A DNA stretch of 64,000 nt from Sphingomonas canadensis (lineage in GTDB: Bacteria > Pseudomonadota > Alphaproteobacteria > Sphingomonadales > Sphingomonadaceae): NCBI RefSeq assembly GCF_026013525.1, contig NZ_JAPDRA010000001.1, forward strand, positions 721,056 through 785,055, written 5' to 3'. Below, piece after piece: positions 42,015 to 49,483 of the stretch. Made by a program: the position numbers and the translations under genes. How positions within the stretch are numbered: position 1 is the stretch's first letter; each line of letters opens with the position of its first letter. The notes below the pieces were generated by a model, which saw only the letters and a list, made by a program, of their open reading frames with translations, had not been told where the DNA came from and did not search any database.

Positions 42015-42677
42015 ATGGTTCCCCTTTCGTTCGCTGGGCATGATCTGGCCGCGCTGCCCGATGGCGCGCTGTTCTGGCCCGCGCGCCGCGCGCTGCTGGT
42101 GGCCGACCTGCATTTCGAAAAGGCAAGCTGGTTCGCAAAATCCGGGCAGATGCTGCCGCCCTATGATTCGATCGCCACGCTGGGCGCGCTGGCGGCGCTG
42201 GCGGAGCGGACCGGGGCGGCGGAGCTCTGGTGCCTGGGCGACAGTTTCCACGATACGGACGGCTGCGCGCGGCTGCCCGATCGCGCGCGGGCGATGCTGG
42301 CGGAGATGACCGCGCGGATCGACTGGCGATGGATCACCGGCAACCATGATCCGGTGGTGGCAGAGGCGGTTGGCGGCACCGTGATGGCCGAGGCGGAGGT
42401 GGACGGGCTGGTGCTGCGGCACGAGGCCGATCCGGGCGATCCGCGGCCGGAGCTTTCGGGGCATTTCCATCCCAAGCTGCGCATCGCGTCGCGCGGGCGG
42501 CACGTGTCGCGCCGCTGCTTCGTGGCGACGGCGCGCAAGCTGATCCTGCCCGCGTTCGGCGCGCTGACCGGTGGATTGGACGCCGGGCATCCGGAGATCG
42601 TGCGCGCGGTGGGCCGCGGCGCGGTGGCGCTGGTGGCGGTGGACGGGCGGCTGCTGCACTTTCCGCTTGCCGCCTGA
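42015..42677 (+). CDS. pdeM: Metallophosphoesterase PdeM (ligase-associated DNA damage response endonuclease)
   Basis: 220 residues of the calcineurin-like phosphoesterase fold. Metal-binding blocks: LLVADLHFEKASWF (D-x-H), WCLGDSFHDTDG (GDxxH), ITGNHDPV (GNHD) and LSGHFHPKLR (GHxH). The compact form with DLHFEK and SGHFHPKLR is the PdeM branch often encoded with an Lhr-like helicase, an ATP-dependent ligase and an exonuclease; those partners are not adjacent here. The start ATG at 42015 follows GCTAGCCACGGGCC with little Shine-Dalgarno. A 12-bp hairpin lies downstream. Confidence 0.9.
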   Translation: MVPLSFAGHDLAALPDGALFWPARRALLVADLHFEKASWFAKSGQMLPPYDSIATLGALAALAERTGAAELWCLGDSFHDTDGCARLPDRARAMLAEMTARIDWRWITGNHDPVVAEAVGGTVMAEAEVDGLVLRHEADPGDPRPELSGHFHPKLRIASRGRHVSRRCFVATARKLILPAFGALTGGLDAGHPEIVRAVGRGAVALVAVDGRLLHFPLAA

Positions 42678-42748
42678 CCGCGCGGGCGAGCAGATCTGGC
42701 CAGGCGAGATGTCTGCGGCAGCTGGCGCGAAGCGCTCCTTATGGTTTC

Positions 42749-42802
42749 CTTCGTGGCTTCGTGGCTTCGTGCGAAATCGACTCTTCCTTCTCGCACGAAG
42801 CC
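42749..42802. repeat. CTTCGTGG tandem octamers overlapping a 12-bp hairpin
   Basis: Three octamers CTTCGTGG, CTTCGTGG, CTTCGTGC (42749-42772). The last part, GGCTTCGTGCGA (42763-42774), pairs perfectly with TCGCACGAAGCC (42791-42802) across a 16-base loop. It lies between the convergent pdeM and DUF2807 genes and could terminate both. The octamer is related to the CGCGAAGR array at 38897 in reverse orientation. Confidence 0.65.
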
Positions 42803-42847
42803 GCGTAGAGCGGGCTTCCGCGCGCGGGCGCCGTCTCGATTCCGGAT

Positions 42848-43564
42848 CTAGCTGCAGCGCGCCTTGCCGCTGCCGACGGTGTTGATCGCGCAGCGCGCCC
42901 CGCCGGTCAGCTCGACGTCGCCCGATCCGACGATCGAGATGCTGGCGCCGCCCTTCACCACGCCCTTGAGGTCGCCCGATCCGGCGAGCGAGATAGCGGC
43001 GCTGGCCGCGGTCAGCCCCTGGGCGTCGATATCGCCCGAACCGGTGATCGATGCTTCGAGCTGGTTCGCGGTTCCGGCCACCTTGAGCGATCCCGATCCG
43101 GCGATCGAAAGATTGGCGTTGCCGCCGGCCAGCGCGCCGACGCTGAGATCGCCCGATCCGGACACCGATCCGCTGAAGTCGCCTTCCGCACGCTCTACGG
43201 TGAGGTTGCCCGATCCGCCCAGGCTTGCCGCGGTGAGCCGCGGCAGCGTGACGTGTATCTTCGCGCCGCGATCATGCTGGAACCATCCGCTCTGCGGCTT
43301 GCGGCTGACGCGCAGCTCGCCGTTGACGACGCGGATATCGAGCTGGTCGAGCAGCTTGGAATCGCCCTCCGCCCGCACCGAGAATTTGTCGGCGATGCGC
43401 ACGTCGACGTCGTCCGATCCGCTGAGCAAGACGCTGGTGAAGCCGTCCGCCGCGAATTCGCGCGTCGCGCCCGATCCGGATGCGGCCGCGGCCTTGCCCT
43501 CGCGTTCCCAGTTGGACTGGCAGGCGGCAAGCGGCAGGACGGCGAGGAGGAGCAGGGCGCGCAT
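42848..43564 (-). CDS. DUF2807 (head GIN domain) lipoprotein with GSG repeats
   Basis: 238 residues from the ATG at 43564 (MRALLLLAVLPLAAC), chosen because GGAGAG lies 5 bases upstream; an ATG 15 bases earlier is possible. Lipobox LPLAAC with Cys15. The mature part is a right-handed-beta-helix-like array in which the triplet GSG recurs about every 15-22 residues: LLSGSDDV, LGGSGNLTV, VSGSGDLSV, IAGSGSLKV, ITGSGDID, LAGSGDLKG, IVGSGDVEL, TVGSGKAR. This is the DUF2807/adhesin-like fold; function is unknown, but surface-exposed. Convergent with pdeM. A strong hairpin separates its start from carD upstream. Confidence 0.85.
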   Translation of the reverse strand: MRALLLLAVLPLAACQSNWEREGKAAAASGSGATREFAADGFTSVLLSGSDDVDVRIADKFSVRAEGDSKLLDQLDIRVVNGELRVSRKPQSGWFQHDRGAKIHVTLPRLTAASLGGSGNLTVERAEGDFSGSVSGSGDLSVGALAGGNANLSIAGSGSLKVAGTANQLEASITGSGDIDAQGLTAASAAISLAGSGDLKGVVKGGASISIVGSGDVELTGGARCAINTVGSGKARCS

Positions 43565-43620
43565 GTTTCTCTCCGGCATATGTGTGTTGCCAGAGCAATA
43601 CACCAAATCGCGCGCAAAGC

Positions 43621-43655
43621 AAAGGGGCGGCGGGATCGCCTCCCGCCGCCCCTTT
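43621..43655. terminator. 15-bp perfect hairpin terminator after carD
   Basis: AAAGGGGCGGCGGGA (43621-43635), loop TCGCC, TCCCGCCGCCCCTTT (43641-43655). The minus-strand transcript of carD reads through the stem into a TTTGCTTTG tract, so it is a good terminator for carD 48 bases after its stop; it is symmetric enough to act on both strands. Confidence 0.8.
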
Positions 43656-43702
43656 GTCTTGCGTTGCGCCGGGCGGTGCTGGCCCGCCCGGGGGGCGCCG
43701 GA

Positions 43703-44236
43703 TCAGGCAGGCACCTTGTCCTTGTTGTGGATCGCCGCGGCCTTGCGCAGGATGTCGTGGATCTTGTCGAGCGCGCCGCGCTCGTCGGTCTCCTCCATCG
43801 CGCCGAGTTCGCGCGCCAGGCGGCTGGCGGCGGCCTCGAAGATCTGGCGCTCCGAATAGCTCTGCTCGGGCTGGTCCTCGGCGCGGAACAGGTCGCGGAC
43901 CACCTCGGCGATCGACACCAGGTCGCCCGAGTTGATCTTCGCCTCATATTCCTGCGCGCGGCGCGACCACATGGTGCGCTTGACCTTGGGCTTGCCCTTC
44001 AGCGTGTCGAGCGCTTCCTTCAGCGTCTTGTCGCTGGAAAGCTTGCGCATGCCCACGCTCTCGGCCTTGTTGGTCGGCACGCGGAGCGTCATCTTCTCCT
44101 TTTCGAAGCGGAGCACGTACAGCTCAAGCTGCATGCCCGCGATTTCCTGCTTCTGGAGTTCGATCACACGGCCCACGCCGTGCTTGGGGTAAACGACATA
44201 ATCGCCGACATCGAAGGACAGCGCCTTGGCAGCCAT
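43703..44236 (-). CDS. carD: CarD family transcription factor (CdnL)
   Basis: 177-residue regulator that binds RNA polymerase beta and stabilises the open complex at rRNA and other promoters. N-terminal RNAP-interaction domain: FDVGDYVVYPKHGVGRVIEL and KMTLRVPTNKAESVGMRKL. C-terminal helical DNA-binding domain: KRTMWSRRAQEYEAKINSGD, then EVVRDLFRAEDQPEQSYSERQ. Nearly identical architecture to Caulobacter CdnL. It follows fdxA in the same direction with 246 bases between, and ends before a strong hairpin terminator. Confidence 0.95.
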   Translation of the reverse strand: MAAKALSFDVGDYVVYPKHGVGRVIELQKQEIAGMQLELYVLRFEKEKMTLRVPTNKAESVGMRKLSSDKTLKEALDTLKGKPKVKRTMWSRRAQEYEAKINSGDLVSIAEVVRDLFRAEDQPEQSYSERQIFEAAASRLARELGAMEETDERGALDKIHDILRKAAAIHNKDKVPA

Positions 44237-44482
44237 TTGCGTATTGCCTTTCGTGAATCACCGGCCCCGCAAAAAGGGATGCCCGCCGCGTGCGCACTAA
44301 GGCGTTGCGACGAACCTTTGGGGGCAACTTCGCTTGCGTCTCCGGGCGGAGGGGAAAGTGTTCCTCCGTCCTTTCCTATTTAACACGTGTGCAATAAAAT
44401 TACCAGCACAACGTCACGCTCCCGCGCGTGAATTTTTACGCGCGGGCGGGGATTTGCAGCGAATCGGGTAGCTTTGGCTGCG

Positions 44483-44821
44483 TCAGCTTCCCTTGCCGGG
44501 CTCCGCGGAGAAATATTTGTCGAACTTATCCGACTCGCCCTTGTGCGCGTCGGCATCGGCGGGGGCGTCGCCCTTCTGGGTGATGTTCGGCCACTGCTCC
44601 GAATAGGTGCGGTTGAGCTCGAGCCACTTCTCCAGCCCGCTCTCGGTATCGGGCAGGATCGCCTCGGCCGGGCATTCGGGTTCGCAGACGCCGCAGTCGA
44701 TGCATTCGTTGGGATTGATGACGAGCATGTTCTCGCCCTCATAGAAACAGTCGACCGGGCACACCTCGACGCAGTCCATATACTTGCAGCGGATGCAGGC
44801 GTCGGTGACGACATAGGTCAT
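44483..44821 (-). CDS. fdxA: 7Fe-8S ferredoxin FdxA
   Basis: 112-residue soluble electron carrier with one [3Fe-4S] and one [4Fe-4S] cluster. Cys9, Cys17 and Cys50 hold the 3Fe cluster, and Cys21, Cys40, Cys43 and Cys46 the 4Fe cluster, one residue offset from Azotobacter ferredoxin I. The remainder (about 58-112) with [19 protein letters not shown] is the family's C-terminal extension. Conserved in the order helicase, S4 protein, fdxA, carD in alphaproteobacteria. An S4-domain protein gene lies 64 bases upstream. Confidence 0.96.
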   Translation of the reverse strand: MTYVVTDACIRCKYMDCVEVCPVDCFYEGENMLVINPNECIDCGVCEPECPAEAILPDTESGLEKWLELNRTYSEQWPNITQKGDAPADADAHKGESDKFDKYFSAEPGKGS

Positions 44822-44885
44822 GGTCGGGGTCCCCTGAATGCGGCGATCTTCGCGGCAATCCTGCTATGCGCGCGATTTGGAGGCG

Positions 44886-45212
44886 TCAATCAAATGGCTC
44901 GTTTTGCGAGCCATTCTCAATCTTTAGCGGTTCGGCCGCGCGCAGGTCTGCATAGCAGGCACGGCCCTCGGCCGGCGGGCCGCGGCGCGGCGGGAGCCGC
45001 TCCACGCGCACCACGCGCACCTGCCCGCGATGATCGGCGAAGGCGATCACGCTGCCGATCCGCACGGGAGCATGGGCGCGATCGATCCGGCGCCCGTCGA
45101 TGCGCAGGTGGCCCGCCTCCGCCAGCGCCTGGGCATGGCCGCGGGTGCGGGTGAGCCGCGCGAACCACAGGAAACGGTCCAGCCGCATCGCATCGCCCGG
45201 CTCAGCCGCCAC
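44886..45212 (-). CDS. S4-domain RNA-binding protein (HslR-like)
   Basis: 108 residues. S4 RNA-binding domain near the N-terminus: MRLDRFLWFARLTRTRGHAQ and ALAEAGHLRIDGRRI, then a C-terminal basic extension. HslR in E. coli recycles stalled 50S-peptidyl tRNA complexes. The GTG at 45212 is preferred because GGAGG lies six bases upstream; a later in-frame ATG at 45188 begins exactly at MRLDRF and is an alternative. The start overlaps the helicase gene by 11 bases, so coupled expression is likely. Confidence 0.9.
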   Translation of the reverse strand: MAAEPGDAMRLDRFLWFARLTRTRGHAQALAEAGHLRIDGRRIDRAHAPVRIGSVIAFADHRGQVRVVRVERLPPRRGPPAEGRACYADLRAAEPLKIENGSQNEPFD

Positions 45213-47730
45213 GCAGCACCTCCAGCGCGGCGAAGGCGCCCCCCGCGGGCGGCGGCGCAGGGGGCGCCGTGGGGGTGAGCCCTTGCCAGATCCAGCGTCG
45301 CGCCGCGCCCTCCGGCGTGCGCGCTCCCTTAAAGCCGAGCTGCGCCATCAGCCGGGCCAGCGTCTCGGGCGTCAGCCCCATCGAGGTGGCGAGCGCGGGA
45401 TCGAGCGCGAACGCCTTGCGCCCGCCCGCCGCCTTGCCGCGCGAATCATGCGCGGCGCGGGCGATGCGCTCCACCAGGTCGATGCGCAGCGCCTGCGCGC
45501 CCAGCGGGCGGAAGCCGTGCTCCAGCGTGGCGCCGGGCGCGTTGCGGGGGAGCGACGATGCGCCCTCCGCCGGCCCCTCGCCCAGCCCCATCAGCAGGCG
45601 CCGCCAGCGCGCCGCGCCGGGCTTCAGCAGCGCATGGGCGAACAGATCGAGCGTGCCGATGGTGAAGCCCATCGCGCGCAGCGCCTTGCGCGCGGGTGGA
45701 TCGAGCGCTTCCACCATCCGGCCTGCCGCGCGCCGGGGCAGCAGACCGCCCGCGGCGAGCAGCGCGCCCGCGATGGCGCGCAGCGGGGCGCCGGCGGACG
45801 AATCGCGCGATGCCGCATCGAGCCGGGCGAGCGCGGGCAGGCGGCGGGCGAGCTCGGCGGCGAACCAGCCCTCCAGCCGCGCCTGCACCGCCGATCGCGC
45901 GCGCGGATCGAGCACGTCGAGCGCACGATCGAGCAGGATGCGCGGGCGGGCCAGGCTGGGGCCGGGCTCCAGCCGCGCGACCGGGATGCCGATCCAGCGC
46001 AGCGTGCGGATGCCGTCCTCGGCCGCCAGCGCGAAATCGGTATCGGCCGCGGCGGCCAGTGCATCGGCGCGGCGGCGGTATTCGATCGCGAGGCGCTTCT
46101 CGGCGGCGGCGAACAACAGCCGCTTGTCGGCGGCGCGCGCATCGGGCGCCACGGCGAAGCGAAAGCCGTCGATCCGGCCCAGCGCATGTTCCTGCACGCT
46201 CACCTCGCCCTCGGGGTCGATCGTCACGGGCAGTTCGCCCGCGCCCGAGCCGATCTGGCGGAGCAGCGCGGTGGTCCGCTTGTCGACGAAGCGCTGGGTC
46301 AGGCTGGCGTGCAGCGCGTCGGACAGCTTCTCCTCGATCTGGCGGGTGCGCCCGGCCCAGTGCGCGGGGTCCTCCAGCCAGTCGGCACGGTTGGCGATAT
46401 AGGCCCAGACGCGCACCGCCGCGATGCGGCCCGCGATCGTCTCGACATCGCCCTCGACGCGCTCCAGCCGGGCGATCTCGTCGGCGAACCACTGGTGCGG
46501 CACATGGCCCGCGCCCTCGCTCAGATGGCCGAACAGCCGCGCGACCAGCCGGGCGTGCGCGTCGGCGCCCAGCTTGCGGAAGTCGGGAACGCCGCAGGCC
46601 GCCCACAGCCGCGCCACCATCGCGGGCGAGCGGACGCGATCGCGCACCCAGCCCTCGTCCGCCAGCCGCTTGAGCACCGCCAGGTCCACCGCCTCGGGCG
46701 CCGGGCGCAGCACGGGGGACGAGGGGCGCGACTCCAGGCTGGCGATCAGCGAATCGAGGTCCGCCATGCCGGGCTCGCCCTCGCGCCAATAAAGATGTTC
46801 GAGCGGAGGCAGGTGGTGCGCCTCGATCGCCAGCACCTCCTCCGGCGTGAAGGCGTCCGGCCCGTCGTCATGCAGCGCGCCGAAGCTGCCGTCCTTCTGG
46901 TGGCGCCCGGCGCGCCCGGCGATCTGGGCCATCTCCGCCAGCGTCAGCCTGCGGCGGCGGCGGCCGTCGAACTTGTGGAGCGAGGCGAAGGCGACATGGG
47001 CGACATCCATGTTCAGCCCCATGCCGATCGCGTCGGTGGCGACCAGATAATCGACTTCGCCCGCCTGAAACATCGCGACCTGGGCATTGCGCGTGCTGGG
47101 GCTGAGCGCGCCCATCACCACCGCCGCGCCGCCGCGCAGCCGGCGCAGCGCCTCCGCCACGGCATAGACTTCCTCGGCCGAGAAGGCGACGATCGCGGAC
47201 CGGCGCGGCAGACGCGACAGCTTGCGCGCGCCGGCATAGGAGAGGGTGGAGAAGCGCGGGCGGCCGATCACCTCCGCATCGGGCACCAGCGCCTTCAGCA
47301 TCGGGCGCAGCGAATCGGAGCCGAGGATCATCGTCTCCTCGCGCCCCCGCGCGCGCAGCAGCCGATCGGTGAACACATGGCCGCGTTCCGGATCGGCGCC
47401 GAGCTGCGCCTCGTCCAGCGCCACGAAGGCCACGTCGCGGGGGAGCGGCCCGCCGCCGCCCGCGCCGCCGCCGATGGGCATGCTTTCGGCGGTACACAGG
47501 AACCAGCGGGCATCGCGCGGAAGGATCTTCTCCTCGCCCGTGATCAGCGCCACACGATCGCGGCCCTTCAGATTCACCACGCGATCATAGACCTCGCGCG
47601 CCAGCAGGCGCAGCGGAAAGCCGATCATCCCGCTGGAATGACCGCACATCCGCTCAACCGCCAGATGCGTCTTGCCGGTGTTGGTGGGGCCGAGAACGGC
47701 CGTGACGGGGGAACGGGCGAAGCGACTCAT
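45202..47730 (-). CDS. SUV3-like DEAD-box-related helicase
   Basis: 842 residues; RNA helicase of the alphaproteobacterial/mitochondrial SUV3 type. Walker A VTAVLGPTNTGKTHLAVE (about 9-26), DEAQ box FVALDEAQLGADPERGH, motif III LGSDSLRPML, motif V DYLVATDAIGMGLNMDVAHV and motif VI QIAGRAGRHQKDG. The C-terminal half (after about 380) is helical without a recognised domain and ends in GGAFAALEVLRGG. The mitochondrial relative works in the degradosome, so RNA decay is likely, though the bacterial role is not well defined. It leads the group helicase, S4 protein, fdxA, carD and diverges from the M23 peptidase gene. Confidence 0.88.
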   Translation of the reverse strand: MSRFARSPVTAVLGPTNTGKTHLAVERMCGHSSGMIGFPLRLLAREVYDRVVNLKGRDRVALITGEEKILPRDARWFLCTAESMPIGGGAGGGGPLPRDVAFVALDEAQLGADPERGHVFTDRLLRARGREETMILGSDSLRPMLKALVPDAEVIGRPRFSTLSYAGARKLSRLPRRSAIVAFSAEEVYAVAEALRRLRGGAAVVMGALSPSTRNAQVAMFQAGEVDYLVATDAIGMGLNMDVAHVAFASLHKFDGRRRRRLTLAEMAQIAGRAGRHQKDGSFGALHDDGPDAFTPEEVLAIEAHHLPPLEHLYWREGEPGMADLDSLIASLESRPSSPVLRPAPEAVDLAVLKRLADEGWVRDRVRSPAMVARLWAACGVPDFRKLGADAHARLVARLFGHLSEGAGHVPHQWFADEIARLERVEGDVETIAGRIAAVRVWAYIANRADWLEDPAHWAGRTRQIEEKLSDALHASLTQRFVDKRTTALLRQIGSGAGELPVTIDPEGEVSVQEHALGRIDGFRFAVAPDARAADKRLLFAAAEKRLAIEYRRRADALAAAADTDFALAAEDGIRTLRWIGIPVARLEPGPSLARPRILLDRALDVLDPRARSAVQARLEGWFAAELARRLPALARLDAASRDSSAGAPLRAIAGALLAAGGLLPRRAAGRMVEALDPPARKALRAMGFTIGTLDLFAHALLKPGAARWRRLLMGLGEGPAEGASSLPRNAPGATLEHGFRPLGAQALRIDLVERIARAAHDSRGKAAGGRKAFALDPALATSMGLTPETLARLMAQLGFKGARTPEGAARRWIWQGLTPTAPPAPPPAGGAFAALEVLRGG

Positions 47731-47750
47731 CGAACGCCGAAGATCGTTCC

Positions 47751-47799
47751 GAGTCGCCCCTTAAGCAACACCCCCGGATTGGCGATCGGCGTTAACCAT
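47751..47799 (+). promoter_or_regulatory. Candidate cell-cycle promoter sites (GANTC and CtrA half-site)
   Basis: GAGTC at 47751-47755, 21 bases upstream of the helicase start, plus GACTC at 47723-47727 inside its first codons, and TTAACCAT at 47792-47799, which equals the CtrA 8-mer half-site, 6 bases before the M23 peptidase ATG. The spacer is shared by the divergent genes. Confidence 0.35.
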
Positions 47800-47805
47800 G
47801 TTGGA

Positions 47806-49428
47806 ATGCTTAATGAATATTCGTCCAGCAACCCTTCATCTTGGGTGTGGCACATCCCGCCGCACCTGTCGCGACAGCAGGGGTCGGTTAGTTTGACTTT
47901 AAGCCCTTCCTTCCACAGTCAACCTGTCCCTGCCGGGGGATACGGCATCAGCGACGACTTTTGGGGGCAGCGCGCCTTGTTTCAGCGCGACGATCAGGGA
48001 TTGCCGATGGGGCCGAAGGGTCTGACGGATGCGTTCAAGCAGCGCTTCCCGGACTTTGAGGTCGCGCCCGATCTGGGCACGCGGATCGGCACGCTGGCCT
48101 GGTATCGCGGCGCCGCCACCTGCATGGGGCTGTGCGCGATCACGCTGCTGCTCTCGCCCGGATTCGAAAAGCCGATCTTCGGCCATGTGCCGCCCGCGCT
48201 GGCCGGCGCCGATTGGGAAGCCGCCAAGGCCCAGGCGATCGCCCCGCTGGAAAAAGGCGGCGCGACCGGCCACCGGCTGGCCGCGACCGAGCTGGTATCG
48301 CCGCTGGCGGACACGCCCGAACGGCCGGTGATCAACGTCAGCACGCGCCTGGCATCGGGCGACGGGCTGCTGGGCGTTCTCCAGCGATCGGGCGTGGGCG
48401 GCGGCGATGCCGATCAGGCGGTGGCGCTGATCCGCCGCGCGCTGGAGCTGGGCCAGATCCAGCCGGGCACCCCGCTCGACATCACGCTGGGCCGCCGTAC
48501 CGACAAGGCGCAGCCGCGCCCGCTGGTCAACCTGGCCTTCCGCGCGCGTTTCGACCTGAAGCTGGAGGTTTCGCGCGGCGACGGCGCGCTCTCGCTCAAG
48601 CAGATCCCGATCGCGATCGACAATACGCCGCTGCGCATCCAGGGCGAGGTGGGATCGAGCCTCTATCGCTCGGCCCGCGCCGCGGGCGCCCCGGCCAAGG
48701 CGGTTGAGGCCTATATCCGCTCGATCGCGCCGCGCGCGCCGGTCGCCAAGCTGGGTTCCGGCTGCAAGTTCGACATCATCGTCGAGCAGGCCCGCGCCGA
48801 GACCGGCGAGATCAAGCTGGGCAACCTGCTCTATGCGGGCGTCACCGGTTGCAGCAGCAACGTCCAACTCGTGCGGATGACCGTGAACGGGCGCGACGAA
48901 TGGTTCGATGCGTCTGGCCGGGGCGAGCGGCGCGGCAACATGGCGATGCCCGCCAACGGGCGAATCTCCTCGGGCTTCGGCGCGCGGCGGCATCCGATCC
49001 TGGGCTATGTGCGCATGCACAAGGGGATGGACGTGGCGGCCGCCTATGGCTCGCCGGTCTATGCCGCCACCGACGGCGTGATCGTCTTCGCCGGGCGCAA
49101 CAGCGGCTATGGCAATTTCATCAAGGTCAGCCACGCCAACGGCTATGCCACCGGCTATGCGCACCTCAGCCGCATCGCCGTGCGCTATGGGATGCGGGTG
49201 AGCCGCGGCCAGGTGATCGGCTATGTCGGGTCCAGCGGCCTCTCCACCGGGCCGCACCTCCATTACGAGCTGTACAAGAACGGCGTGGCGATCAACCCGG
49301 CGTCGATTTCCTTCTCGACGCAGAGCCAGCTTTCGGCGGGCGACATGGCGGCGCTGAAGGCGCGGCTGGCGCGGCTGATGGCGGTTCCCGCCGGACGCGG
49401 GCCGGAACCGGCCAAGCTGGAAGACTGA
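47806..49428 (+). CDS. M23 family metallopeptidase (LytM-type cell-wall hydrolase)
   Basis: 540 residues if translated from the ATG at 47806 (MLNEYSSSNPSSWVW); a shorter form from the TTG at about 47893 (LTLSPSFHSQ) is possible, since neither has a strong ribosome-binding site. One membrane segment TCMGLCAITLLLSPG (about 106-120) anchors it to the inner membrane with the catalytic domain in the periplasm. The region 170-350 holds VINVSTRLASGDGLLGVLQRSG, a LysM/OapA-like regulatory part. The M23 domain at about 385-510 has MHKGMDVAA and GPHLHYELYK (H-x-D, H-x-H zinc ligands). It cleaves peptide cross-links during growth or division; genes of this type are not operonic here. Confidence 0.9.
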   Translation: MLNEYSSSNPSSWVWHIPPHLSRQQGSVSLTLSPSFHSQPVPAGGYGISDDFWGQRALFQRDDQGLPMGPKGLTDAFKQRFPDFEVAPDLGTRIGTLAWYRGAATCMGLCAITLLLSPGFEKPIFGHVPPALAGADWEAAKAQAIAPLEKGGATGHRLAATELVSPLADTPERPVINVSTRLASGDGLLGVLQRSGVGGGDADQAVALIRRALELGQIQPGTPLDITLGRRTDKAQPRPLVNLAFRARFDLKLEVSRGDGALSLKQIPIAIDNTPLRIQGEVGSSLYRSARAAGAPAKAVEAYIRSIAPRAPVAKLGSGCKFDIIVEQARAETGEIKLGNLLYAGVTGCSSNVQLVRMTVNGRDEWFDASGRGERRGNMAMPANGRISSGFGARRHPILGYVRMHKGMDVAAAYGSPVYAATDGVIVFAGRNSGYGNFIKVSHANGYATGYAHLSRIAVRYGMRVSRGQVIGYVGSSGLSTGPHLHYELYKNGVAINPASISFSTQSQLSAGDMAALKARLARLMAVPAGRGPEPAKLED

Positions 49429-49483
49429 TCGCCCGGCACCGCAAGGCCGGCGCCGTTCCCTGCCTTCAGGACCGTGTGAAGCG

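Noticed and set aside
42848..43564. CRISPR-like direct repeats
   Set aside because: The regular repetition is caused by GSG codons in the DUF2807 gene; units vary in length and sequence and lie in a coding frame.
45100..47805. In-frame upstream extension of the M23 peptidase gene through the helicase gene
   Set aside because: The upstream part reads antisense to the helicase and has only Arg/Ala/Gln-rich sequence; homology-like content starts at about residue 50 of the 540-residue product.
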